Shown here: piece after piece, positions 14,481-23,983 of the stretch
Position numbering within the stretch: the stretch's first letter is position 1
How the letters are laid out: each line of letters begins with the position of its first letter
Assembly (NCBI RefSeq): GCF_012274275.1
Contig: NZ_JAANZA010000001.1
Location: 372,001 to 436,000, forward strand
DNA from: Cryobacterium sp. BB307
GTDB lineage: Bacteria > Actinomycetota > Actinomycetes > Actinomycetales > Microbacteriaceae
Reading direction: 5' to 3'
DNA length: 64,000 bases
Position numbers and translations under genes: made by a program
Notes under the pieces: generated by a model
Databases searched by the model: none
What the model saw: only the letters and a program-made list of their open reading frames with translations
What the model was told of the DNA's origin: nothing

Positions 14481-16037
14481 TCAGGTCGTACCGATCAGGG
14501 CGCGAGCGGCCGTGAGGCCGGTGAAGATGCAGCCACCCAGGAATCCACCCTCCAGCGCGCGGTGTCCGTGCATCCCGCCGCCCCCGAATCCGGCAGCCTC
14601 TCCAACGGCATACAGTCCAGGGATGGGCTGCCCCGACGCATCCAGTACCCGGGAGCGCAGGTCGGTGACGATGCCGCCAAGGCTCTTCCGGGTCAGCGTT
14701 TGGAGACGGATGGCAACAAGTGGGGCGGCGGACGGGTCGAGGAGGTCCGGAGTGGGGTTGCCCTCGACAGGTTGAGCGCTCCACTGTCTGACCGCCGCAC
14801 GGACGCGCAAACCCTCGACCGCTGGGGCGATCGTCTGCATCTTGGTGATCAACTCGTCGACGTTGTCGGCGATGAGTACGTCCCCACCGCCAGTCAGCAA
14901 GGCAGTGACGGCCGGATTGACGGCCGGGCGAGCGGCGAACGCGTCCACGCTCGCGAATTGCGGATTCTGGTCCTGGCCTGCGATGACGACCGAGGTCTCG
15001 GCGATCCGCTGGGTTATCACCAGCCAGCTGTGGTCCAGGCCGGTGGCGCGGACAGCGGCGAGGCCCGCCTGGGAATCCCGACCGGATACGAGATTGTCAC
15101 CAAGCCGGTCGCCGCGCCCGTCCAGCCAGAGACCGTGCGGTCCGGCGATGAGACGAACGCCATGATCGCTCCAGAGCGGAGTGTGGTGAGACACTCCCTC
15201 CGCGTAGGGCCACAGGCGATCGAGATTGGCGACAGCCGCTCCGGCGTCACTTGCGATGGTGAGCATCCGGCCGTCGACGTGTTCCGGCGCACCCCGCAGC
15301 AGGCTCCGGGGCACGGCGCCCAGCCGTTCAGTGGGCCAAACCTCGCGCGTCAGCTCGAGGTTGCCGCCGAATCCCCCGGATGCGATGACGACATCGCCCG
15401 CGCGGTGCTCGAACTCCCCCACGATCGTGCGGTTGCTTGCCCTCCCGCGGGGAACGTCATCCGGAGCGAGCACGCTGCCGCGCACTCCGCGAACTCGGCC
15501 GTCCTCCACAATTAGAGAATCAACTCGGTGACGGAATCGCACGTCGACCGGCTCGTCGCTCGAGGCCGCGCGCAGTCTCTCGGTGAACGGCCTGAGCAGG
15601 CCGGGACCCATTCCCCAGGCGACGTGGAATCGCGGAACGGAACTGCCCACCCCTCCCCCAGGGGGTGCCGCCTCGGGGTGAGTCACCGTGGGAACGAACT
15701 GCACACCGTGTTCACGTAGCCAGTCGCCCAGCTCCCCTGCCGCGAACGAGATGTACCTCTCGGCCCATTGGCGCGGTAGGTCGTCATTCTGGTTGAAGTC
15801 CGCCGTGACGAGCCAGTCGCGCAAGGCGAGTTCATGACTGTCCTCGATGCCCAGCGCCTCCTGCTCCGGAGTGCCGACCATAAGCACGCCGCCGAAGGAC
15901 CAGTGCGCCTGCCCGCCGAGCGAGTTCTCGGGCTCTTGGTCAAGCAGGAGTACCCGCTTGCCGGCCCGGGTTAATTCTGAGGCGGTCACCAGACCGGCCA
16001 GCCCAACGCCCACGACGATCACTTCCGGACTCTTCAT
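14481..16037 (-). CDS. FAD-binding dehydrogenase (KstD/fumarate reductase flavoprotein superfamily)
   Basis: The protein has 518 residues. The N-terminal Rossmann FAD site reads VIVVGVGLAGLVTASELTRAGKRVLLLD, followed by SLGGQAHWSFGG, a mid-domain VVIASGGFGGN and a C-terminal PGLYAVGEAAGFGGGGMHGHRALEGG that closes over FAD. This matches the actinobacterial FAD-binding dehydrogenase family related to 3-ketosteroid dehydrogenases and fumarate reductases. The substrate is not evident, and no steroid genes are near. The ATG at 16037 has GGGGG six bases upstream; an ATG two codons earlier (16043) is possible. Confidence 0.8.
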   Translation of the reverse strand: MKSPEVIVVGVGLAGLVTASELTRAGKRVLLLDQEPENSLGGQAHWSFGGVLMVGTPEQEALGIEDSHELALRDWLVTADFNQNDDLPRQWAERYISFAAGELGDWLREHGVQFVPTVTHPEAAPPGGGVGSSVPRFHVAWGMGPGLLRPFTERLRAASSDEPVDVRFRHRVDSLIVEDGRVRGVRGSVLAPDDVPRGRASNRTIVGEFEHRAGDVVIASGGFGGNLELTREVWPTERLGAVPRSLLRGAPEHVDGRMLTIASDAGAAVANLDRLWPYAEGVSHHTPLWSDHGVRLIAGPHGLWLDGRGDRLGDNLVSGRDSQAGLAAVRATGLDHSWLVITQRIAETSVVIAGQDQNPQFASVDAFAARPAVNPAVTALLTGGGDVLIADNVDELITKMQTIAPAVEGLRVRAAVRQWSAQPVEGNPTPDLLDPSAAPLVAIRLQTLTRKSLGGIVTDLRSRVLDASGQPIPGLYAVGEAAGFGGGGMHGHRALEGGFLGGCIFTGLTAARALIGTT

Positions 16038-16168
16038 CGACATCCCCCGGTGGCTCTCCGCTGCGACTATGCGGACTCTGAATGACCACGCTAGCTTGAT
16101 CCCCAGAATTGCATGCAATATCGCGGTTTCCATGATGCTACCGCAGCAGCTCGGGCATGAATGCATAC

Positions 16169-16197
16169 AAAAAACCCGCCTGAAAAGGCGGGTTTTT
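16169..16197 (-). terminator. Intrinsic terminator of tRNA-Ser(GCT)
   Basis: On the minus strand GGCGGG-type arms (stem AACCCGCC/GGCGGGTT, 6-base loop) are followed by a run of T. It lies four bases past the tRNA 3' end. Confidence 0.85.
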
Positions 16198-16200
16198 CAT

Positions 16201-16292
16201 TGGCGGAGACGGAGGGATTTGAACCCTCGGTCCCCATAAGGGGACTCCACCTTAGCAGGGTGGTGCACTAGGCCTGACTATGCGACGTCTCC
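16201..16292 (-). tRNA. tRNA-Ser (anticodon GCT), CCA encoded
   Basis: Class II tRNA with a long variable arm (GAGTCCCCTTATGGGGAC). Acceptor stem GGAGACG/CGTCTCC, anticodon loop CTGCTAA giving GCT (AGC/AGU codons), T-arm GAGGGTTCAAATCCCTC. The 3' CCA is encoded at 16201-16203. Confidence 0.95.
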
Positions 16293-16342
16293 AGTTGCTC
16301 GTCAGCCATCATAGCGGCACGCGGGTGCGCGTTCCGAACGGG

Positions 16343-17596
16343 TCAGGTCCCGTACGCCTTCGAGCAGGTCTGATCGGCGGCACTCTGGCCCTGGACACCA
16401 TGCAGCACCTCTACCTCCGGCGCCGGCTCGGCTGACGCCGACGGACCAGCGGATGCGTCGGACGACGGCTCAACCGGAGTGACCGGTGGGGCATCCGCAT
16501 TGACCTCAGAGCCTCGGCCGGTGTTGTCTGCCTTCAGCGCGAACGGCTCGTCGGCGCGGATCTTCGCGAACAGCGCCTCCGCGGCGGACTTCACCGGAGC
16601 AACCTTGCCGCTGTAGACGCCATCCTGCCCGGTCACGCCGGGATACTGCACGAACATCACCCGCTCGAGCGGCAGGTTCTTCAGCACCTGCGCCATCGAC
16701 ACCATCGTGTTGACGTTCTTCAGGCTGTTGGAGAGCGTCATCGTCTGGCTCGCAACCGTGGCGATGTTGAACAGCTTGCCGAAATCGTTCAGCACGCCAT
16801 CCGCCTTCAGCGTGCGGACAAGCGACGACATGTACACCTGCTGGCTGCTGATGCGACCCAGGTCGCTGCCGTCGCCAACGCCGTGGCGGCTGCGCAGGAA
16901 CGCGAGCGCATCCCAACCCTCAAGCTTGTGCACGCCAGCCTCCGGAAGGTAGAGGCCACTGTACTTGTCGATGATCGGGGAGTTGATGCACACGTCAACG
17001 CCGCCCACCGCGCTTGCGAGCTGTGCCACCCCGGAGAACGTCACCATGCCGGCGAACTGGATGTCCAGCCCGGTGAGCTTCTCAACCGTCAGCACGGTGC
17101 ACGGCAGACCGCCGTACGACAGCGTCACGTTGATCGGCTGCGCCGACATGGCGTGGTAGCTGCCGCCGTCCTCAGCAGGGCACGACGGGATTGGAACGAC
17201 CAAGTCACGTGGAAAGCTGACGGCAACCGCGTTGCTCTGATCCTGAGCGACGTGCAGCAGGATCGTCACGTCGTTGAGCACCCCCGAGCGGTCCTTGCAG
17301 CCGTTCGGGTCCTCGCACTCGTCGCTGCCGACGATCAGGATGTTGAAGCCACCCTCAAACGAGCCAAGCGCGGGCGGCGGCCCGTTGGTCTCGCCGACGA
17401 GCGTCACGGTCTTGATGCTCCGGTCGAGCTGCCACACCCAGATACCGGCAACCGATACGCCGCTTACCAGCACAACCGACAGGGTGGCCGCGAGGATCTT
17501 CGCCATCACGAGCCACGCGTTGCCTCGCTTCAGCCGCCCGTGCCGCGCGATCGAGCCATGCTTCTGGCGCAGTGTACGCCGCGAGATGTCACTCAT
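16343..17596 (-). CDS. LytR-CpsA-Psr (LCP) family cell-wall glycopolymer transferase
   Basis: The protein has 417 residues. It has a basic cytoplasmic N-terminus, one transmembrane helix near residues 30-52, and an extracellular LCP domain: FNILIVGSDE, DVTILLHV, VSFPRDLVVPIP, VGGVDVCIN and LAFLRSRHGVGDGSDLGRISSQQ, the arginine- and aspartate-rich pyrophosphate site. LCP enzymes attach secondary glycopolymers to peptidoglycan from lipid-linked precursors. A Ser/Pro/Ala-rich tail follows. It lies between two tRNA-Ser genes on the same strand. Confidence 0.9.
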   Translation of the reverse strand: MSDISRRTLRQKHGSIARHGRLKRGNAWLVMAKILAATLSVVLVSGVSVAGIWVWQLDRSIKTVTLVGETNGPPPALGSFEGGFNILIVGSDECEDPNGCKDRSGVLNDVTILLHVAQDQSNAVAVSFPRDLVVPIPSCPAEDGGSYHAMSAQPINVTLSYGGLPCTVLTVEKLTGLDIQFAGMVTFSGVAQLASAVGGVDVCINSPIIDKYSGLYLPEAGVHKLEGWDALAFLRSRHGVGDGSDLGRISSQQVYMSSLVRTLKADGVLNDFGKLFNIATVASQTMTLSNSLKNVNTMVSMAQVLKNLPLERVMFVQYPGVTGQDGVYSGKVAPVKSAAEALFAKIRADEPFALKADNTGRGSEVNADAPPVTPVEPSSDASAGPSASAEPAPEVEVLHGVQGQSAADQTCSKAYGT

Positions 17597-17621
17597 TCAC
17601 TGCCCCCAAAGTGTCAGTACG

Positions 17622-17706
17622 CGGAGGGCGTGGGATTCGAACCCACGAGACATTTCTGCCCACCAGTTTTCAAGACTGGCTCCATCGGCCGCTCGGACAG
17701 CCCTCC
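17622..17706 (-). tRNA. tRNA-Ser (anticodon TGA)
   Basis: Class II tRNA, 85 bases: acceptor GGAGGGC/GCCCTCC, anticodon loop CTTGAAA giving TGA (UCA codons), a long variable arm and T-arm GTGGGTTCGAATCCCAC. CCA is not encoded. Confidence 0.95.
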
Positions 17707-17824
17707 CGGATTGTGCACGCCGCCTGCGATTGTAGCCGAATCGGGCCGAATCGCAGGGTTGTCAAGGTCTCCAAGGTCGCTCGTTCTTTGGGGTCGAGCC
17801 CATCGAGATCATCTCCCGGAAGAG

Positions 17825-17833
17825 TTATCCACA
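17825..17833 (+). promoter_or_regulatory. Single perfect DnaA-box sequence
   Basis: TTATCCACA matches the consensus DnaA box exactly and lies 52 bases before the HNH gene. No second box or AT-rich unwinding region is nearby, so this is not an origin. Confidence 0.4.
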
Positions 17834-17885
17834 CCCCTGCGGCCATAGCGTTCGCAATGTCGGTGGTTGGTTGTTCAGTGGAAAT

Positions 17886-18974
17886 ATGAAGATCACGACC
17901 GCCTATCCGGAGCCTACGGAGCGTGATGCTCGGGCTTACGAGGACTGGGAGGGGTGGCTGGGTCGGGATCGCACCGCGGATATCGAAGAGGCGTATCTGG
18001 CGGTGTGTGGTCCCTTCGAGGACCCCTACATTCTTGCTGCGGAGTCGGACCGATTCGCGCCCGGCACGGAGGGTGAGGAGCGGCATCGCCGGTCGCTGAT
18101 GGATGACGTCATGCGGTTCCAATACGAGCAGGATCGGGCGCTGGCCAAGCAGCAGCGGGCGCTGGCGGAGCTGGCGGCACTGGCCGAGGCCGATGGTGGT
18201 CCGACCTATGCGAGTCGGGATTTGGCGTTGCGGGGGATGGTGAGCGAGTTGGCGGTCATGCTGCGGCTGGCCGACCGCACCGTGGACGCCCGGGTGGGCA
18301 CCGCCTATTCGCTGGTGCACCAGTTCCCGGCCACCCTGGATGCGTTGCAGTGCGGCGCGATCGGCTTCGGGCACGCCCGGGTGATCCTGGACCGCGGCCT
18401 GAACCTCGGCACCCCGGAGGCCCGCGCCGACCTGTTCAGCGAGCTGCTGCTCACCGGACAACCCGACGGCGATCCGGATGCCCCGCACCGGGCCGGGGTC
18501 GGCATCCGCGCCGAGGTCGCCATTGTGATCCCGGCGCTGGCGCTGGCCGGCGACGAGAGCGCCGGGCCGGCGTCGATGGCCGGGCGCGGTCCGATCGATA
18601 TGGACACCGCCAGACGGCTGGCGGGGGATGCGGACCAGCTGGTGCGGTTGATCACCCACCCGGTGTCCGGGATGACGGTGGCGGTGGACAGTTACCGGCC
18701 GTCGGCGAAGATGCGACGCTACCTGCGCTGGCGAGACGGCCGCTGCCGATTCCCCAGTTGCAACGCGTCGCCGTGGCGCACCGACCTCGACCACACCGAA
18801 GAGTGGCAGCACGACGGGAAGACCGAGATCGACAACCTGGCCAACCTGTGCCGCGGCCATCACACCCTGAAGTCGATCGGCGCCTGGAAGGTCAAGCAGG
18901 TCACCCCCGGGGTGCTGGAGTGGACCAGCCCCAACGGGGTCACCGCCACCGACCACCCCGCCCGCTGGAACTGA
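17886..18974 (+). CDS. DUF222 / HNH endonuclease-signature protein (13E12 type)
   Basis: The protein has 362 residues. The N-terminal two thirds match DUF222 (LAKQQRALAELAAL, LVHQFPATLDALQCGAIGFGHARVIL). The C-terminus is an HNH domain: CRFPSCNASPWRTDLDHTEEW, then NLANLCRGHHTLKSIGAWKV, with the two zinc-type cysteines and catalytic histidines present. Such genes are multicopy in actinobacteria (REP13E12 in Mycobacterium) and may be selfish or defence elements; function is unproven. The ATG at 17886 is used rather than the TTG at 17871. The first third has lower GC and looser codon usage than the neighbours. Confidence 0.85.
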   Translation: MKITTAYPEPTERDARAYEDWEGWLGRDRTADIEEAYLAVCGPFEDPYILAAESDRFAPGTEGEERHRRSLMDDVMRFQYEQDRALAKQQRALAELAALAEADGGPTYASRDLALRGMVSELAVMLRLADRTVDARVGTAYSLVHQFPATLDALQCGAIGFGHARVILDRGLNLGTPEARADLFSELLLTGQPDGDPDAPHRAGVGIRAEVAIVIPALALAGDESAGPASMAGRGPIDMDTARRLAGDADQLVRLITHPVSGMTVAVDSYRPSAKMRRYLRWRDGRCRFPSCNASPWRTDLDHTEEWQHDGKTEIDNLANLCRGHHTLKSIGAWKVKQVTPGVLEWTSPNGVTATDHPARWN

Positions 18975-18988
18975 GCGGCACCGCTCAG
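18971..18988. terminator. Bidirectional hairpin between convergent genes
   Basis: CTGAGCGG and CCGCTCAG form an almost perfect palindrome that spans the HNH stop codon and abuts the stop codon of the opposing HAD gene. Confidence 0.5.
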
Positions 18989-19801
18989 TCAGCCGGATGC
19001 GATCAGCGAGTCGAGCACCGGCACCAGGCCGTCCGACCACACGTCCAAGGTGACCTCCGTGGCCACCTCCTTGACCTCATCCGGCGCCTGCCCCATCGCC
19101 GCAGCGCGGCCCTCGACGCTCGCCCACTCGAACATCTCGATGTCGTTGCGACCATCGCCGGCGACGAGCACGCGATCGCGTGGGATGTCAATGATCCCGC
19201 GCACGCGCTCCAGCGCGGTGCCCTTGTTCACGCCCTCCGGTGCGATGTCGAGCCAAGCCGTCCAGCCGATCGCGTAGCTCACCTGGTGCAGCCCGAGCGA
19301 ATCGATGAGCTCGACGAAGGCATCCGGTTCATGATCGGGCGAGACGACGACCAGCCGAGTCACCGGCGTGTGCGACAGCTCCTCGAACTCCACCTGCCGC
19401 GCGTTGTCGAGGTTCCAGTCCTGCATGCCTTTGGTGTACAGCCGGAAGCCGGTCGGGTCCTCCACCAGGAACCTGCCCTCCGGCAGCCCGAACCGAATCT
19501 GCTCGAGCACCGGCCCGGGGTCGAAGGTCTCCACCAGCTCGCGCCGGTACCCATCCGGTGCGTGCTCGTCGCGCATCATGGTGATCGCACCGTTGGCGCA
19601 CACGACGTACTCCGGGTTCAGCTCCAGCCTGCGCAGGAACGGCAGCGTCATCTCCCACGACCGACCGGTCGCCAAGGTCACCCAGTGGCCCGCGTCCCGC
19701 ACCCGGCCGACGGCATCGTGCACCGCCGGCGTCAGCGTCTCATCCTCGTGGATGATCGTGCCATCGATGTCGAGGGCGACAAGCCACTGCTGGAAGGACA
19801 C
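18989..19801 (-). CDS. HAD-superfamily hydrolase, Cof type
   Basis: The protein has 270 residues, the usual Cof/YbjI size. HAD motif I is ALDIDGTII, motif II is TLATGRSW (threonine), the lysine of motif III is in INKGTALERV-like GVNKGTALERV, and motif IV is VLVAGDGRNDIEMF. These enzymes dephosphorylate sugar phosphates, flavin nucleotides or similar; the substrate here is not determinable. It starts three bases after the serS stop, so it is co-transcribed with serS. Confidence 0.85.
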   Translation of the reverse strand: MSFQQWLVALDIDGTIIHEDETLTPAVHDAVGRVRDAGHWVTLATGRSWEMTLPFLRRLELNPEYVVCANGAITMMRDEHAPDGYRRELVETFDPGPVLEQIRFGLPEGRFLVEDPTGFRLYTKGMQDWNLDNARQVEFEELSHTPVTRLVVVSPDHEPDAFVELIDSLGLHQVSYAIGWTAWLDIAPEGVNKGTALERVRGIIDIPRDRVLVAGDGRNDIEMFEWASVEGRAAAMGQAPDEVKEVATEVTLDVWSDGLVPVLDSLIASG

Positions 19802-19804
19802 GAG

Positions 19805-21067
19805 CTATCTCACCGGCTCCATGACTTCGAGCCCGCCGAGATACGGGCGCAACGCCTCCGGCACCCGCACCGAACCGTCCGCCTGCTGGTGCGTCTCGAG
19901 GATGGCGACGATCCAGCGGGTCGTGGCGAGCGTGCCGTTCAGGGTCGCGACCGGTGCGGTCTTGCCGCTGTCGGTGCGGTACCGGATGTCGAGCCGCCGG
20001 GCCTGGAACGTCGTGCAGTTGCTCGTGCTCGTCAGTTCGCGGTAGCGGCCCTGCGTCGGCACCCACGCCTCGATGTCGAACTTGCGGGCCGCGCTGGTGC
20101 CGAGATCGCCGGCGGCGACGTCGATCACGCGGTAGCTGAGCTCGCACGCTTGCAGCATCCGCTCCTGCAGCGCCAGCAGCCGCTCGTGCTCCGCCTCCGC
20201 GTTCTCCGGCAGCACGTAGCTGAACATCTCCAGCTTGTTGAACTGGTGCACGCGCAGGATGCCGCGGTTGTCCTTGCCTGCTGAGCCTGCCTCCCGGCGG
20301 TAGCAGGTCGACCAGCCGGCGTAACGCGTCCCTTCGGCCGGGTCGATGATCTCGTCGGCGTGGAACCCGGCGAGCGCGACCTCGCTCGTGCCGGTGAGAT
20401 ACAGGTCGTCGGCCGGCAGGTAATACACCTCGTCGGAGTGCTCGCCGAGGAAACCGGTGCCGGCCATGACCTCCGGCCGCACGAGGGTCGGGGTGATGAG
20501 CGGTGTGAAGCCCTCTTCTAGCGCGGTGTTCAGCGCCATGTTCATGAGCGCGATCTCGAGCCGCGCGCCGATGCCGGTCAGGAAGTAGAAGCGGCTGCCG
20601 GACACCTTGGTGCCGCGGGTGATGTCGATGGCCCCCAGCAGCTCGCCGAGCTCGACGTGATCGCGCGCCTCGAAGTTGAAGGCGGCCGGCTCGCCGACCG
20701 TCTTCAGGGTGAGGAAGTCGTCCTCGCCGCCGGCCGGAACCCCGTCGATGATCGGATTTGAGATCGAACCGACGACCCGACTGAACTCCGCCTCGGCGTC
20801 GGATGCGCGCTGGTTGGCCTCCTTGACACGGGCGGCAAGCTCCTGAGCCTTGGCCACCAGCTCGCGCTTCTCATCCTTCGGCGCTGCCGCGACGGTCTTG
20901 CTGAACTGGTTCTGCTCGGCGCGCAGGGCCTCGAACTCGGTGATCGCGGAGCGACGCTCGGAATCCGCCTGCAGTGCGGCGTCAACCAGCTCGACCGAAT
21001 CACCCCTCGCCCGCTGGGAGCGCCTGACGGCATCCGGATTCTCGCGCAGCAGTTGGGGGTCAATCAC
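19805..21067 (-). CDS. serS: Seryl-tRNA synthetase
   Basis: The protein has 420 residues, full length. An N-terminal coiled-coil tRNA-binding arm (roughly residues 28-100, Lys/Glu/Ala-rich) precedes the class II catalytic core: [17 protein letters not shown], motif 2 [16 protein letters not shown] and motif 3 [16 protein letters not shown]. It charges tRNA-Ser. The start is GTG at 21067, seven bases after TAGACT (21075-21080, minus strand), so probably leaderless. Two tRNA-Ser genes lie within 5 kb downstream on the same strand. Confidence 0.97.
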   Translation of the reverse strand: MIDPQLLRENPDAVRRSQRARGDSVELVDAALQADSERRSAITEFEALRAEQNQFSKTVAAAPKDEKRELVAKAQELAARVKEANQRASDAEAEFSRVVGSISNPIIDGVPAGGEDDFLTLKTVGEPAAFNFEARDHVELGELLGAIDITRGTKVSGSRFYFLTGIGARLEIALMNMALNTALEEGFTPLITPTLVRPEVMAGTGFLGEHSDEVYYLPADDLYLTGTSEVALAGFHADEIIDPAEGTRYAGWSTCYRREAGSAGKDNRGILRVHQFNKLEMFSYVLPENAEAEHERLLALQERMLQACELSYRVIDVAAGDLGTSAARKFDIEAWVPTQGRYRELTSTSNCTTFQARRLDIRYRTDSGKTAPVATLNGTLATTRWIVAILETHQQADGSVRVPEALRPYLGGLEVMEPVR

Positions 21068-21109
21068 ACGCTCCAGTCTATTCGTCGGTTCGTGTCGTAC
21101 CGTTGGATC

Positions 21110-22096
21110 ATGGCGTCGACGTCTCGCACCGGAATGGCTGCCGTCGTGTACAACCCGATCAAGGTTGAGCTGGACAAACTGCGCGAAGCGGTGGAGGCCG
21201 GCGAGAAGGACGCGGGATTCCAGCCGACGACCTGGTTCGCGTCCGCGGAGGAAGACTTCGGCCGCGAGGCGACCCGGGCGGCGATCGCGGCCGGCGCAGC
21301 GGTCGTGCTCGCCGCGGGCGGCGACGGAACCGTGCGCGCGGTGGCAGAGACGCTACGAGGCAGCGGCATCCCGATGGCGGTGCTGCCATCCGGGACCGGC
21401 AACCTGCTCGCGCGCAACCTCGACCTCGACCTGCAGCTCGAGGAGTCGATCCGGATCGCGTTCACCGGCGTCGTGCGCAAGATCGACCTCGGCATCGCCG
21501 AGATCGTCCGCGAGAACGGCGACACCGAGGAGCACGCCTTCCTCGTCATGGCTGGCATCGGCCTCGACGCGAAGATGATCGCCAAGACGAGTTCGAAGCT
21601 CAAAAAGCATGTCGGGTGGCTTGCCTACATCGACGGCACCATGCGGGCGCTGCCGGAGGTCGGCCCCCTAAAACTGCGCTACCGCATCAACGGCGGCCCG
21701 ACCCGGCCGCTCACCGCGCACACCATGATCATCGGGAACTGCGGCGCGCTGCCCGGCGGCATCCTGCTCATGCCGGAAGCAGAACCGGATGACGGCATCC
21801 TCGACATCGCCGCACTGCGCCCGCGCGGACCGTTCGGCTGGCTGCGCGTATGGCAGAAGATCGGCTGGGAGAACGGCGTGCTGCGCAAGAGCGCGGCCGG
21901 GCGGAAGATCATCGGCCTCACCAAGGACGTGCGGGACGTCGCCTACTTTCAAGCCCGGAAGCTGGAGCTGGAGCTGGATGCGGCGCAAGAGTTCCAGCTC
22001 GACGGGGACGAGTTCGGCAAGGTGGCGTCGGTGGTCTGCGCGGCCGACCCCGGCGCACTCGGTGTGATGGTCGCCTCACTCGAAGACAAGACGTAA
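21110..22096 (+). CDS. Diacylglycerol kinase-family lipid kinase
   Basis: The protein has 328 residues. The catalytic domain has [18 protein letters not shown] (GGDGT nucleotide site) and [14 protein letters not shown], with the C-terminal fold ending around [10 protein letters not shown]. It belongs to the DagK/YegS group and likely phosphorylates diacylglycerol or a related lipid at the membrane. TACCGT (21098-21103) is exactly six bases before the ATG at 21110, indicating a leaderless transcript divergent from serS. It converges with pheA. Confidence 0.88.
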   Translation: MASTSRTGMAAVVYNPIKVELDKLREAVEAGEKDAGFQPTTWFASAEEDFGREATRAAIAAGAAVVLAAGGDGTVRAVAETLRGSGIPMAVLPSGTGNLLARNLDLDLQLEESIRIAFTGVVRKIDLGIAEIVRENGDTEEHAFLVMAGIGLDAKMIAKTSSKLKKHVGWLAYIDGTMRALPEVGPLKLRYRINGGPTRPLTAHTMIIGNCGALPGGILLMPEAEPDDGILDIAALRPRGPFGWLRVWQKIGWENGVLRKSAAGRKIIGLTKDVRDVAYFQARKLELELDAAQEFQLDGDEFGKVASVVCAADPGALGVMVASLEDKT

Positions 22097-22104
22097 GTAA
22101 CCAG

Positions 22105-23043
22105 TCAGTCGGAGGGTTCGCCCGCCACCAGCCCGCGCAGCCAGTCGCGCGCGTCGACGAATGCCTCATCGCCGTAGCGATCGTGCACCTCGGTGGTCTT
22201 CACCCGATCGGCCCGCGGGTACGAACCGAGGAAGATCACCCGCGGGCTGAACCGCTTGAGACCGAGCAACGCGTCAGCGACCCGCTCGTCCTCAACGTGC
22301 CCGTCGATGTCGATCACGAACCGGTACCGGCCGAGGGTGTCGCCGATCGGCCGAGACTGGATCAGGCTCAGGTTCACCCCGCGGGTCGCGAACTGCTCGA
22401 GCATCTCCAGCAGCGCACCCGGCGCATCCGTCGGCAATTCGGCGATGATGCTCGTCTTGTCCGCGCCGGTGCGCTCCGGCAGCGCCTTCGGGCGGCTGAC
22501 CAGCACGAACCGAGTGACCGCGTTCCGGCTGTCGCCGATCTCCTCGGCGAGCACCGCGAGGTCATGCCTGCGGTCGATCCCGGGGGGCGCGACTGCGGCA
22601 TCCGCTTCGCTGCCCTCGAGCAGGGACGCGGCGGCCGCCACATTCGACGACGCGGGAATGTGCAGGTGGCCGGGGATGGTCTGCTCCAGCCACTGGTGCG
22701 TCTGTGCGTAGGCGACCGGATGCGCGTTCACGGTGCGCACGTCGGCCAGCGTCGTGCCGGGGCGGGCCACCAGCACGAAGTCGATCGGCACCAGGTACTC
22801 GCCGCTGATCCGCAGGCCGGGGATGTTGGCGAGCGCATCCTGCGTGGCCGTCACGCCGCCCTCGACCGAGTTCTCGATCGCGATCATCGCGGCGACGCTA
22901 CGGCCACTCACCACGTCGGTGAACGCTTCGCCGACGTTGTTGACCGGCCGCCACTGCTTACCCGCGGCCTCCGGAACCTGCGCGAGAGCCATCTCGGTGA
23001 ACGTGCCCGGCGGCCCCAGATAGCTGTAAACGGGCTCCGGCAT
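22105..23043 (-). CDS. pheA: Prephenate dehydratase
   Basis: The protein has 312 residues, typical of monofunctional actinobacterial PheA. The catalytic domain shows YLGPPGTFTEMAL, IAIENSVEGGV and the TRF motif in NAVTRFVLV. A C-terminal ACT domain for phenylalanine feedback follows, with GALLEMLEQFATRGVNLSLIQSRP, where the usual ESRP is spelled QSRP. It makes phenylpyruvate from prephenate. TAGAGT (23050-23055, minus strand) lies six bases before the ATG, suggesting a leaderless mRNA. Confidence 0.95.
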   Translation of the reverse strand: MPEPVYSYLGPPGTFTEMALAQVPEAAGKQWRPVNNVGEAFTDVVSGRSVAAMIAIENSVEGGVTATQDALANIPGLRISGEYLVPIDFVLVARPGTTLADVRTVNAHPVAYAQTHQWLEQTIPGHLHIPASSNVAAAASLLEGSEADAAVAPPGIDRRHDLAVLAEEIGDSRNAVTRFVLVSRPKALPERTGADKTSIIAELPTDAPGALLEMLEQFATRGVNLSLIQSRPIGDTLGRYRFVIDIDGHVEDERVADALLGLKRFSPRVIFLGSYPRADRVKTTEVHDRYGDEAFVDARDWLRGLVAGEPSD

Positions 23044-23052
23044 GCCTCAACT

Positions 23053-23928
23053 CTATTGCCCGCCCGGGTGCGGAAGATGTCGGAAGGCGGTGGCGGATGC
23101 CGTGAGCCGGCGGTCGATGACGCTGATCGACTCCGGGTTCTCATCCACGAGCACGAACCGGCGACCAAGCGCCGCCGCCACCGCACCTGTCGTTCCGCTG
23201 CCGGCGAAGAAGTCGAGTACCCAGTCCCCCGGCCGGCTCGACGCCTGGATGATCCGCCGCAGGATTCCCTCCGGCTTCTGGGTCGGGTAGCCGGTCTTCT
23301 CCTTACCGGTCGGCGACACGATGGTGTGCCACCAGACATCCGTCGGCAGCTTCCCCCGCTCGGCCTTCTCCGGCGTCACCAGTCCCGGCGCCATGTACGG
23401 CTCCCGGTCGACCGCCTCGGAGTCGAAGAAGTAGCGGTCCGGGTTCTTCACGTAGACGAGGATCGTGTCGTGCTTTGACGGCCAGCGCCGCTTCGACTTG
23501 CCGCCGTAGTCGTAGGCCCAGATGATCTCGTTCAAGAAGCACTCCCGGCCGAACAACGCGTCGAGCAGCACCTTCGCGTAGTGAACCTCGCGGTAATCGA
23601 GGTGCAGGTACAGGGTGCCGTCGTCGGCGAGCAGCCGCCACGCCTCGGTCAGCCGCGGCTCGAGGAACATCCAGTAGTCCTCGAACGAGTCGTCGTAGCT
23701 CACGAGGTCGCCCTTGATGCGCTCGTAGCGCTGCCCCTGGAAGCCGATCACGGTCCCGGATGCGCTGCGCACGTTGGTCGTGGTTTGCCTGGCCTGGCTG
23801 CGCCCAGTGTTGAACGGAGGGTCGAGGTAGATCACCGTGAACGCGGCATCCGGCAACTGGGCGATGGCCGCAAGGTTGTCGCCGTGGAGGACCAGGTTCT
23901 CACCCTCGGCACTCCACTCGATCGGCAT
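23053..23928 (-). CDS. Site-specific DNA-methyltransferase (beta class, N6-adenine/N4-cytosine), orphan
   Basis: The protein has 291 residues. The catalytic motif IV YLDPPFNTG lies near residue 35, before the SAM motif I DFFAGSGTTGAVAAALGRRF near residue 255, which is the beta-class order. Short length and an absent large target-recognition insert resemble chromosomal orphan methyltransferases. No restriction gene is nearby. CAGAAT (23935-23940, minus strand) is six bases before the ATG. Recognition sequence unknown. Confidence 0.88.
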   Translation of the reverse strand: MPIEWSAEGENLVLHGDNLAAIAQLPDAAFTVIYLDPPFNTGRSQARQTTTNVRSASGTVIGFQGQRYERIKGDLVSYDDSFEDYWMFLEPRLTEAWRLLADDGTLYLHLDYREVHYAKVLLDALFGRECFLNEIIWAYDYGGKSKRRWPSKHDTILVYVKNPDRYFFDSEAVDREPYMAPGLVTPEKAERGKLPTDVWWHTIVSPTGKEKTGYPTQKPEGILRRIIQASSRPGDWVLDFFAGSGTTGAVAAALGRRFVLVDENPESISVIDRRLTASATAFRHLPHPGGQ

Positions 23929-23983
23929 GCGCCAATTCTGGCAGTTCGAGCAACCTCCCAGAATCCGTCCCTAGCCTGACCGC

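Noticed and set aside
17825..17833. Replication origin at the DnaA box
   Set aside because: Only one box, no AT-rich unwinding element, and no dnaA/dnaN nearby.
18350..20284. 644-aa plus-strand open frame across the HNH, HAD and serS genes
   Set aside because: Composition is Arg/Pro/His-rich noise, and it is opposite serS, which is unmistakable.
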